Of a stretch of DNA of 64,000 bases, positions 36,911-43,966 are shown in pieces. The DNA comes from an uncultured Eudoraea sp. (GTDB lineage: Bacteria > Bacteroidota > Bacteroidia > Flavobacteriales > Flavobacteriaceae). The notes below the pieces were generated by a model that saw only the letters and a program-made list of their open reading frames with translations, was not told the origin of the DNA and searched no databases. Made by a program: the position numbers and the translations under genes. How positions within the stretch are numbered: the stretch's first letter is position 1; the number at the start of each line of letters is the position of its first letter. The stretch spans positions 434,001 to 498,000 of the forward strand of contig NZ_CANLGX010000001.1 of the NCBI RefSeq assembly GCF_947490415.1, given 5' to 3'.

Positions 36911-37456
36911 ATGGCAATAATACCTCCATTTAATCTTTACAAGTGGATTGAAGAAAACAGAGACTTACTAAAACCTCCGGTTGGAAATAAGAATTTATAT
37001 AAAGATGCCGATGACTATATAGTCATGATCGTTGCCGGCCCAAATGCGCGAAAAGACTATCACTACAACGAAACAGAGGAACTTTTTTTTCAATTAGAAG
37101 GGCATATAGAAATACATGTCCAGGAAGACAGACAAAAAAAAACTATGAAACTGGGGCCTGGCGATATGTATCTGCATCCTGCAAAAGTCCCACATTCTCC
37201 TCTAAGGCATGCAGGCTCCATTGGCCTGGTAATAGAACGAAAAAGGGACCATATGCAAATAAAGGACGGTCTTCTTTGGTTTTGCGATAATTGCAACCAT
37301 AAACTTTACGAAACTTATTTTACACTTCACGATATTGAAAAGGACTTTTTACCACATTTTTTATATTTCTACGGCTCTGAAGAGTTAAGGACCTGTGATA
37401 ATTGCGGAACAGTTATGCCTGTTGATGCCAGGTTTACTGCTATAGAAGAAAGATAA
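36911..37456 (+). CDS. 3-hydroxyanthranilate 3,4-dioxygenase
   Basis: This 181-residue cupin opens the ring of 3-hydroxyanthranilate, leading to quinolinate (NAD) or to full tryptophan catabolism. The Fe(II) ligands are His51, Glu57 and His95 (YHYNETEELFFQ, HPAKVPHSP). The C-terminal rubredoxin-like site is complete, with CDNC at 125-128 and CDNC at 162-165. DUF1304 starts 3 bases later. With kynA at the window start it marks a kynurenine route split over at least two loci. Confidence 0.95.
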   Translation: MAIIPPFNLYKWIEENRDLLKPPVGNKNLYKDADDYIVMIVAGPNARKDYHYNETEELFFQLEGHIEIHVQEDRQKKTMKLGPGDMYLHPAKVPHSPLRHAGSIGLVIERKRDHMQIKDGLLWFCDNCNHKLYETYFTLHDIEKDFLPHFLYFYGSEELRTCDNCGTVMPVDARFTAIEER

Positions 37457-37459
37457 ACA

Positions 37460-37828
37460 ATGAAATTTACGATTACTATTTTTATCGGAATTGTCGCAGC
37501 ACTGCACCTATATTTTCTTTGGTTCGAAATGTTTGCCTGGACTACCAGGGGTAAAAAGATCTTTAAAAAATTCCCCAAGGACATGTTTGAACCAACAAAA
37601 TCTCTGGCAGCAAACCAGGGCCTGTATAACGGATTTTTAGCTGCTGGCCTTATTTGGACTTTTTTTATTCAGGATATATTTTGGAATGCAAATATTTCTA
37701 TATTTTTTCTGAGTTGTGTTGCAATTGCCGGCATTTATGGGGCTCTAACTGCGGATAAAAAAATATTCATTGTGCAAGCATTACCTGCCTTAATTGCACT
37801 GCTTCTAATCTTTATTAATCAGGCCTAA
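37460..37828 (+). CDS. DUF1304 membrane protein
   Basis: This 122-residue protein has four predicted membrane helices and the DUF1304 signature FLWFEMFAWTTRGKKIF. No molecular function is known for the family. It lies 3 bases behind the 3-HAO gene. The downstream aldehyde dehydrogenase has its own promoter box but may also be reached by this transcript. Confidence 0.87.
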   Translation: MKFTITIFIGIVAALHLYFLWFEMFAWTTRGKKIFKKFPKDMFEPTKSLAANQGLYNGFLAAGLIWTFFIQDIFWNANISIFFLSCVAIAGIYGALTADKKIFIVQALPALIALLLIFINQA

Positions 37829-37867
37829 GATTCCATAACTTTCGGATTACATAATCACTATTATTCG

Positions 37868-37875
37868 TAGCTTTG
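37868..37875 (+). promoter_or_regulatory. TAnnTTTG -7 box for the aldehyde dehydrogenase
   Basis: TAGCTTTG lies 37 bases before the ATG at 37912. The TTG at 37873 that would open a longer frame is part of this box. Confidence 0.45.
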
Positions 37876-37911
37876 TCAGAATCTAACAAATTACCTTTTA
37901 AAAGTTATAAA

Positions 37912-39465
37912 ATGACACTAGTAGCCGTGGATTTTGGAATTGACCAAGCATTAGAAAAATTAGGAATAAAGGAAATCAATAATGGCACTTCAACCGGTTC
38001 CGATTATTTTTCCTCAGGGGAAATTATCGCATCATATTCCCCGGTAGATGGTGCTTTAATTGGTAAAGTTAAAAGCACGTCCCAAAACGATTATGAAAAA
38101 GTTATAGAGACTGCTTCTAAAGCTTTTCATCTTTGGCGATTAAAACCCGCTCCTCAAAGAGGCGAAATTGTCCGCCAGTTTGGTGATAAACTCCGCGAAT
38201 TAAAGGAGCCCTTAGGTAAGTTAGTATCTTATGAAATGGGGAAGTCTTATCAGGAGGGTCTAGGCGAAGTACAGGAAATGATAGACATATGTGATTTTGC
38301 TGTAGGGCTCTCTCGGCAATTGCATGGACTGACTATGCATTCAGAAAGACCAGGACATAGAATGTATGAACAATACCATTCTTTGGGAATAGTAGGAATA
38401 ATTTCGGCTTTTAATTTCCCTGTCGCTGTCTGGGCTTGGAATACAGCACTTGCATGGATTTGCGGCGATGTTTGTGTTTGGAAGCCTTCAGAAAAAACGC
38501 CACTTTGTGGTATAGCTTGTCAAAATATAGCCGCTGAGGTATTCAAAGCAAATGGACTTCCCGAAGGTATTTCCTGTTTGATAAATGGGGATTATAGAGT
38601 TGGTGAAATGATGACAAATGACGCTAGAGTTCCTTTAATTTCCGCAACAGGTTCTATTCGCATGGGAAAAATTGTTGCCCAGGCAGTTGCCGCTAGGTTA
38701 GGTAAATCTCTCCTTGAATTAGGTGGTAATAATGCAATTATTGTTACCCCGGATGCGGATATAAAAATGACAGTTATCGGAGCAGTATTCGGAGCGGTTG
38801 GTACAGCAGGCCAACGGTGCACCTCTACAAGAAGACTTATCATACATGAATCTATTTACAACCAGGTAAAAGATTCATTAGTTACTGCCTATAAACAATT
38901 GCGTATTGGGAACCCGCTGGACGAGAATAATCATGTAGGTCCCTTAATAGATAAAGATGCCGTAGCTATGTATAAAAAGGCCCTTGAGCAAGTAGTGGCC
39001 GAAGGTGGAAACCTGATCGTGGAAGGCGGTGTTTTAGAGGGGGAAGGTTACGAAAGTGGTTGTTATGTATATCCGGCCATTGCCGAAGCGGATAACAACT
39101 ATGAAATAGTACAACATGAAACTTTTGCACCTATTCTTTATTTGATAAAATATTCAGGTGATGTAGAAAATGCGATAAAGATTCAAAATGGTGTTGTTCA
39201 GGGACTTTCCTCGGCCATTATGACCAATAATTTAAGGGAAGCCGAGAATTTTCTTTCAGTCGCCGGCAGTGATTGTGGTATAGCCAATGTAAATATTGGT
39301 ACCTCGGGCGCCGAGATTGGTGGAGCTTTTGGAGGAGAAAAGGAGACAGGAGGTGGACGTGAAAGTGGTTCTGATGCATGGAAAGTATATATGCGAAGAC
39401 AGACAAATACGATTAACTATACTACTGAATTACCTTTAGCCCAGGGGATAAAATTCGATCTTTAA
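37912..39465 (+). CDS. ALDH7 (antiquitin-type) aldehyde dehydrogenase
   Basis: From the ATG at 37912 the protein has 517 residues. The catalytic Cys is in GQRCTSTRRL, the general-base Glu in LELGGNN, and the NAD pocket in SAFNFPVAVWAWN. The ending MRRQTNTINYTTELPLAQGIKF is typical of antiquitin/L-aminoadipate semialdehyde (piperideine-6-carboxylate) dehydrogenases, so lysine or pipecolate breakdown is the likeliest role. Its neighbour 3-HAO suggests 2-aminomuconate semialdehyde as another idea, but that enzyme normally belongs to a different ALDH group. A long hairpin follows the stop. Confidence 0.9.
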   Translation: MTLVAVDFGIDQALEKLGIKEINNGTSTGSDYFSSGEIIASYSPVDGALIGKVKSTSQNDYEKVIETASKAFHLWRLKPAPQRGEIVRQFGDKLRELKEPLGKLVSYEMGKSYQEGLGEVQEMIDICDFAVGLSRQLHGLTMHSERPGHRMYEQYHSLGIVGIISAFNFPVAVWAWNTALAWICGDVCVWKPSEKTPLCGIACQNIAAEVFKANGLPEGISCLINGDYRVGEMMTNDARVPLISATGSIRMGKIVAQAVAARLGKSLLELGGNNAIIVTPDADIKMTVIGAVFGAVGTAGQRCTSTRRLIIHESIYNQVKDSLVTAYKQLRIGNPLDENNHVGPLIDKDAVAMYKKALEQVVAEGGNLIVEGGVLEGEGYESGCYVYPAIAEADNNYEIVQHETFAPILYLIKYSGDVENAIKIQNGVVQGLSSAIMTNNLREAENFLSVAGSDCGIANVNIGTSGAEIGGAFGGEKETGGGRESGSDAWKVYMRRQTNTINYTTELPLAQGIKFDL

Positions 39466-39469
39466 ACCT

Positions 39470-39545
39470 AATACCTGCAGAAACTTTAGCTTTTTCATTT
39501 CACAAGAAATGCCGCTGCCTCAAAGTTTCTGCAGGTATTTTTAAT
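39470..39545 (+). terminator. 18-bp perfect stem with nested hairpin behind the ALDH gene
   Basis: AATACCTGCAGAAACTTT (39470-39487) pairs perfectly with 39522-39539 and is followed by a run of U. Inside the 34-base loop CATTTC (39496-39501) pairs with GAAATG (39506-39511). It starts 4 bases after the ALDH stop. It surely can end transcription, but the structure is larger than a usual terminator. Confidence 0.7.
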
Positions 39546-40217
39546 AAAACACTAAGACTTATTGTGTTTAATATCGCGGGGTGTAATTAAAAGAATTATA
39601 TTCTGATCTTATTGAATTTGGCTACTTAATCTTCCGGCTATCTTGGAACATAGTTTGAATTCCAGGTAATCGTATCATGCAGCAGAAAGTGAAACCTTCC
39701 TTAATTTGTTTTTTTAAGTTTCTCATTTCCCTCGGATATGTTAATTTATCTTTAAAAAACAAATTCTTAGTAAGGGGCCATCAAAATCATGTTTCGCTTG
39801 CAGTAAAAATTATACAATTGGAAGATGGAGTTGTATGTTTTCAATAATTTAAAAAAAACCGCTGTTATTTATGGACGAAATAACAACGGGATTCTTTAAC
39901 TAACTCAAAGTATTAAGAAGCAGTAGACCCTATTTCAATACCGGATCATTGTCGGGATAAATAGCAGTGCAGCTTAATTTTTAACAAATGTCCTAAATGG
40001 TGGTTTATTTCAGTTAAAGAAAGTTATAAATGGATCAAAAAAATGTGTAATTGGTAGTTATTAAGGTATGTCTTGTATTTATTTCTGTCCATTAGGAGCA
40101 TCTTAATCATTATTAGAGGGTTAACCAGGTAACTCAAAGTATAAAGCCTTTCAATTTTAACAAAATTTAAGATTTTTTTAATACATTGTATACAGAACAA
40201 CAAATAGTCAATTACTT
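39546..40217. other. Gene-poor stretch with an orphan hairpin
   Basis: About 670 bases carry no gene of normal size. A hairpin at 39859-39889 follows a run of eight A residues and precedes TTAACTAACTCAAAGTATT. The 13-mer TAACTCAAAGTAT (39901-39913) recurs at 40130-40142. A 56-codon frame (39677-39847) is seen but not supported. Confidence 0.5.
39859..39889 (-). terminator. Orphan terminator-like hairpin
   Basis: Bases 39859-39870 pair with 39878-39889. On the minus strand the stem is complete with one U-G pair and runs into eight U. No minus-strand gene ends here, so it either closes an unseen small RNA or is a relative of the repeated hairpin element. Confidence 0.4.
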
Positions 40218-40313
40218 ATGACAAAAAAGACTACGAACCTGCTTGGGATTATAATTACCATATTAGCAGGGATTTATTTTTTTATAATGTACTGTAGTGA
40301 ATGTGGATTATAA
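40218..40313 (+). pseudogene. 31-codon membrane-anchor frame, probable remnant of an OmpA-family gene
   Basis: An ATG at 40218 opens 31 codons: a basic start (MTKKTTNLLG), a membrane helix (IIITILAGIYFFIMYC) and a Cys-containing end (CSECGL), then TAA at 40311-40313. As I recall, flavobacterial OmpA-family proteins begin with this kind of anchor and often sit next to a helix-hairpin-helix gene like the one at 40439. No OmpA domain follows. It may be a truncated remnant or a true small membrane protein. Confidence 0.4.
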
Positions 40314-40438
40314 GATGACCTTGCCGCCTTAAAAAGTGTCTATTCTTTTGTCGCTATAAAAGGCAATAGATTTTGAAAAGCCAATGATAATAACACGGAA
40401 AACTTATTGTATAAGAACTAATTAATTAATATCAACTT

Positions 40439-40963
40439 ATGAATTTTGAAAGTATAAACATTTGGTGTTGGCTCATCCCTCTTCTTGTAGGGGTTCTTTG
40501 TGCTATTTTTGGATATTTATTGGGTAAAGGCAGTAATACAGGCATTGACCATTCTTCAGAACTAAATTCACTCAAAGATTTAAATGCAAAATTAGAAGCA
40601 GATCTTGCTGCCTGTAATAAAAAAATGACTGCTGAAAGTTCAGCAGTGATTTCTTCTGAAATTGCGTTTAATAAAAGTGCCGCTAAGGCGGCTTTTGGTA
40701 AAAATATAAAACCAGATGATCTGAAGGTGGTGGAAGGAATAGGTCCCAAAATTGAAGGCCTTTTTCACAATTATGATATTAAGACCTGGAAGGACTTGTC
40801 TAAAACTTCTGTTTCCAAGTGTCAGGAAGTATTGGATTCAGGAGGTGATCGTTACAAAGTTCACGATCCGGCATCCTGGCCAATGCAAGCAAGAATGTGT
40901 TATGAAGGTAAATGGAAAGAATTATACAAATGGCAGGTAGAACATAAACGTGGTAAATTATAA
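40439..40963 (+). CDS. Membrane-anchored helix-hairpin-helix protein
   Basis: This 174-residue protein has an N-terminal membrane helix (WLIPLLVGVLCAIFGYLLG, about residues 11-29), a coiled region, and a C-terminal domain starting LKVVEGIGPKIEGLF, a helix-hairpin-helix of the DNA-polymerase-beta/L21-like type. In flavobacteria such genes lie beside OmpA-family genes. Their role is unknown, and DNA binding is not shown. It shares a bidirectional terminator with the desaturase. Confidence 0.75.
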   Translation: MNFESINIWCWLIPLLVGVLCAIFGYLLGKGSNTGIDHSSELNSLKDLNAKLEADLAACNKKMTAESSAVISSEIAFNKSAAKAAFGKNIKPDDLKVVEGIGPKIEGLFHNYDIKTWKDLSKTSVSKCQEVLDSGGDRYKVHDPASWPMQARMCYEGKWKELYKWQVEHKRGKL

Positions 40964-40998
40964 TAAAAGAGACCGGATTAAATCCGGTCTCTTTTATT
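40962..40998. terminator. Bidirectional terminator
   Basis: A perfect 18-base inverted repeat (40962-40979 with 40981-40998) overlaps the stop codons of both convergent genes. It ends in TTTTATT on each strand. Confidence 0.85.
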
Positions 40999-41992
40999 AT
41001 AGCATTCCGTTGGCCTCAACCCATTTAAATCGGAATTGATCCTCACTTAATTTCATTCTTTCGGCGATTCGCTCTAAACGATCTGGCATTCCCAAAAGGT
41101 AATCCCTGGCTTTTTGGGCCTCATCTGAAAGGCTTCTAAGTGTCTCCAGATCCCAATACTGGTTCAATTTATTAAAGATGTCTATATAATCCTGCGAAGT
41201 ATAAACCCCCAACCTTTGTGCGCAGTTGGAAAAATTTTCAAACGCAAGTCCGATTCCCTCTCCAGATTCCCTTAAAAAATGAGCCGGCATTACAATTTTT
41301 CTCTTCATCATATCTGCATATGCAAGCATCATGCCATTGGGATCTTGTCCAAATATGGTCTTTACGAATTCTCTATAGGCCAAATGATGACGCATTTCAT
41401 CGCCCGCAATTATGCTGCACATTTTACTTAGAAGTATATTTCCTTTTTTCTTGGCCATCTGACCTACCCTTTTATGAGAAATATTGGTAGCTAATTCCTG
41501 AAACGAAGTATATACAAAATTCTTATATGGGTCTCTGTCTGTCCCTATGTCAAACCCATCATTAAGCAAGTACTGAGTTGAGATCTCAACTTCTCTCATA
41601 TTTACTCTTCCTGAGAGGTAAAGAAATTTGTTAAGTACATCACCATGCCTGTTTTCTTCTGCTGTCCATGCTCTCACCCATTTGGACCATCCACTGGGTT
41701 CTTCAGTGTGTTGATTAATTCCCTCAACATCCATTAACCAGGATTCATACGTTGGTAAGGCTTCTTCCGTAATTGTATCGGCAACCATGGTTACCCAAAA
41801 ATCATATCCCAACTCTTTAGATTCCTCTCGGATCTGTTCAACCTCATCAAAAAAATTTTCACTACGTGAATCGGGAAGAAAATCTGACGGTTGCCATATC
41901 TCATCAATAGGAATCAAAAAAGAATCCATAAACCCGGCAACCTTAGGTTCGATTGCCTGCATCACCTCCAGCCTTATATTTTTAGTGGACAT
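40997..41992 (-). CDS. Acyl-ACP desaturase (fatty acid desaturase type 2)
   Basis: This 331-residue soluble di-iron enzyme introduces a double bond into acyl-ACP. The two iron-site motifs are visible as EENRHGD near residue 120 and DEMRHH near residue 205. This family is plant-like and occurs in some bacteria including flavobacteria. A TAACTTTG promoter box lies 15 bases before the ATG. It has its own terminator shared with the convergent gene. Confidence 0.92.
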   Translation of the reverse strand: MSTKNIRLEVMQAIEPKVAGFMDSFLIPIDEIWQPSDFLPDSRSENFFDEVEQIREESKELGYDFWVTMVADTITEEALPTYESWLMDVEGINQHTEEPSGWSKWVRAWTAEENRHGDVLNKFLYLSGRVNMREVEISTQYLLNDGFDIGTDRDPYKNFVYTSFQELATNISHKRVGQMAKKKGNILLSKMCSIIAGDEMRHHLAYREFVKTIFGQDPNGMMLAYADMMKRKIVMPAHFLRESGEGIGLAFENFSNCAQRLGVYTSQDYIDIFNKLNQYWDLETLRSLSDEAQKARDYLLGMPDRLERIAERMKLSEDQFRFKWVEANGML

Positions 41993-42006
41993 ATATTATT
42001 TTCTTT

Positions 42007-42014
42007 CAAAGTTA
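42007..42014 (-). promoter_or_regulatory. TAnnTTTG -7 box for the desaturase
   Basis: The minus strand reads TAACTTTG 15 bases before the ATG, which gives a very short leader. Confidence 0.45.
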
Positions 42015-42056
42015 CGACAATAAAATCATGAAATTATTGCAGTTATAATTCAAATA

Positions 42057-42782
42057 TTAATTTCTTCCGCTTTCATCAGGGTAAAAAAGATGGACCGGAT
42101 CACTTTGCCAAACTTGTTTTGAATTTACATCCATAATTGACAAAGGTCCTTTAAAAGCAGCTCCTGTATCCATATTCCAGACATTTGCTGCCCTTTGAGG
42201 TATGGTTTTTCCAATTCTGGTTACAGGTGTATGACCAATGAAAATTTCCTGGTAATTGGCAAGTCGTTCCGGATAAAATAAATCCGTTTGGGCTAGTTCC
42301 GGATCCAGAGATAATGCCAGCTCCCATAAAGTTCTGTCCCAGTAAAATATTTTGGGAAAATATTCAAATTTTACGCCTTTTAAGTTGGTAAATCCTGCAT
42401 GTACAAACAGACGGTTTTTATCATCCAGGTAGTAATTATCCAGATTATCATAAAAATCCATATGAACTCTCTGCGAACCATCCTCCAGTACCTGATAGGA
42501 AGTCTTGCTCGCCATACCCCCGTGTTGCAACCACATAGGTTTATCCTCTCCCGTTCTCAACCATTCATAACAAAGCTCATCATGGTTGCCCCTTAAAAAA
42601 ATACATTGATGCGTTACTCTTAGTTCAATCAAAAAATTAACGGTTTCAACAGCCTGACTCCATCCGTCAACATAATCTCCTAAAAAAATAAGTTGATCAT
42701 CCTCACTAACCCTGGCCCTTTCCAAAACTTGTTGCAAAGCTTTGAGTCCTGAATGTATATCTCCGATTACCAAAGTTCTCAT
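42057..42782 (-). CDS. Metallophosphoesterase (PPP-type phosphatase)
   Basis: This 241-residue phosphatase shows the three metal motifs of the calcineurin-like family: GDIH (Asp8, His10), GDYVDG near residue 36 and GNHDE near residue 66. A distal His occurs in FIGHTPV. It resembles bacterial PrpA/ApaH-type phosphatases, which act on phosphoproteins or dinucleotides. It is transcribed alone from the gap at 42783-43020. Confidence 0.88.
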   Translation of the reverse strand: MRTLVIGDIHSGLKALQQVLERARVSEDDQLIFLGDYVDGWSQAVETVNFLIELRVTHQCIFLRGNHDELCYEWLRTGEDKPMWLQHGGMASKTSYQVLEDGSQRVHMDFYDNLDNYYLDDKNRLFVHAGFTNLKGVKFEYFPKIFYWDRTLWELALSLDPELAQTDLFYPERLANYQEIFIGHTPVTRIGKTIPQRAANVWNMDTGAAFKGPLSIMDVNSKQVWQSDPVHLFYPDESGRN

Positions 42783-43020
42783 TCTGCAAAATTCGTAATA
42801 ATTCCAATTATGTCAACAAAAAAAGACAAGAAAGAATACTTCCCAAAAGGTAGAGGTTCCTATACCTTGAATATGGTCGGTTTATCCATTTATATAAAAA
42901 TTGTATTCGTTTATTGGTACTATAGCAACTTTATTTAACCGGTATTTACAAATAGTAGAACTTTTTTTGGAGTAACACCTTATTTCTCATTACTTTGGGA
43001 ATTGCTTTAAGTATAGATCC

Positions 43021-43965
43021 ATGAAAGAAGTGTTTTGTATAGGTGAATTGCTCATAGACTTTGTTGCCGAAAAACAAGGTAGTAATTTATCTTTAGCCAA
43101 AGAATTCACAAAAAAAGCAGGTGGTGCTCCGGCTAATGTAGCGTGTGCTATAGCCAAACTGGGAGGAAAAAGTGCTTTTATTGGTTGTGTTGGTAAAGAT
43201 CCGTTTGGTACATTTTTATTAAAGGTGTTGGAAAATGAAGGCGTGGACATTTCTTTAGCTCAACGTTCAGAAATTTTTACCACCCTTGCCTTTGTCTCTA
43301 TTGATGAAGACGGAGAACGTGATTTTGTCTTTAGCAGGGGTGCCGATAAGGAACTTAAATACAGTCCGGCAATTAAGAAAAAATTTAATAAAAATATTGT
43401 CCATTTTGGAGCTGCTACGGCACTTTTGGGGGGAAGTTTAGAAGAAGCTTATGGACGATATTTATTTGATGCCATAACTCAAGAGGCCTTTATCAGTTTT
43501 GATCCTAATTACAGAGCAGACCTATGGAAAAACAAAACGGATATCTTTATAAAAAAATGTATGCCATTTATTCAAAAATCTACACTATGTAAGTTTAGTT
43601 TGGAAGAAGCAAAATTACTTTCAGGAAAGGAAAATATGTTGGAAGCATGTGAATTTTTTCATGAAGCCGGCTCCCCCATCATTACCATTACTCTTGGTTC
43701 TGAAGGCACATTTGTAAGTGCTCAAGGGCATTCACAAACAATCCCCAGTGTCATGGTAAAGCCTGTTGATACCACAGGTGCCGGAGATGCCTTTATTGGC
43801 TGTTTGTTAAAACAAATTTCTACACTGGATAAAATAGAGAGCGCTATAAGCAATACGGATTTACTTTTCAAAATGATCGCTAAAGCAAATAAAGCCGGGG
43901 CAATAACAACAATGAATTACGGAGCAATAAAGTCATTGCCAACCCAAATTCAACTTGACAATTAG
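43021..43965 (+). CDS. PfkB-family sugar kinase, probable fructokinase
   Basis: This 314-residue kinase has the family's N-terminal GELLIDF start, the GGAPANVACAIAKLGG motif and the anion-hole/base motif DTTGAGDAFIGCLL. Its pairing with amylosucrase, which frees fructose from sucrose, makes fructose the likely substrate. The amylosucrase gene starts one base after its stop. Confidence 0.88.
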   Translation: MKEVFCIGELLIDFVAEKQGSNLSLAKEFTKKAGGAPANVACAIAKLGGKSAFIGCVGKDPFGTFLLKVLENEGVDISLAQRSEIFTTLAFVSIDEDGERDFVFSRGADKELKYSPAIKKKFNKNIVHFGAATALLGGSLEEAYGRYLFDAITQEAFISFDPNYRADLWKNKTDIFIKKCMPFIQKSTLCKFSLEEAKLLSGKENMLEACEFFHEAGSPIITITLGSEGTFVSAQGHSQTIPSVMVKPVDTTGAGDAFIGCLLKQISTLDKIESAISNTDLLFKMIAKANKAGAITTMNYGAIKSLPTQIQLDN

Positions 43966-43966
43966 A

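Noticed and set aside
37873-39465. Longer ALDH start at TTG 37873
   Set aside because: The TTG lies within the TAGCTTTG promoter box, and the extra residues do not belong to the family N-terminus.
39677-39847. 56-codon frame on the plus strand in the gene-poor stretch
   Set aside because: No recognisable family, no promoter box, and codon use no better than chance in AT-rich DNA.
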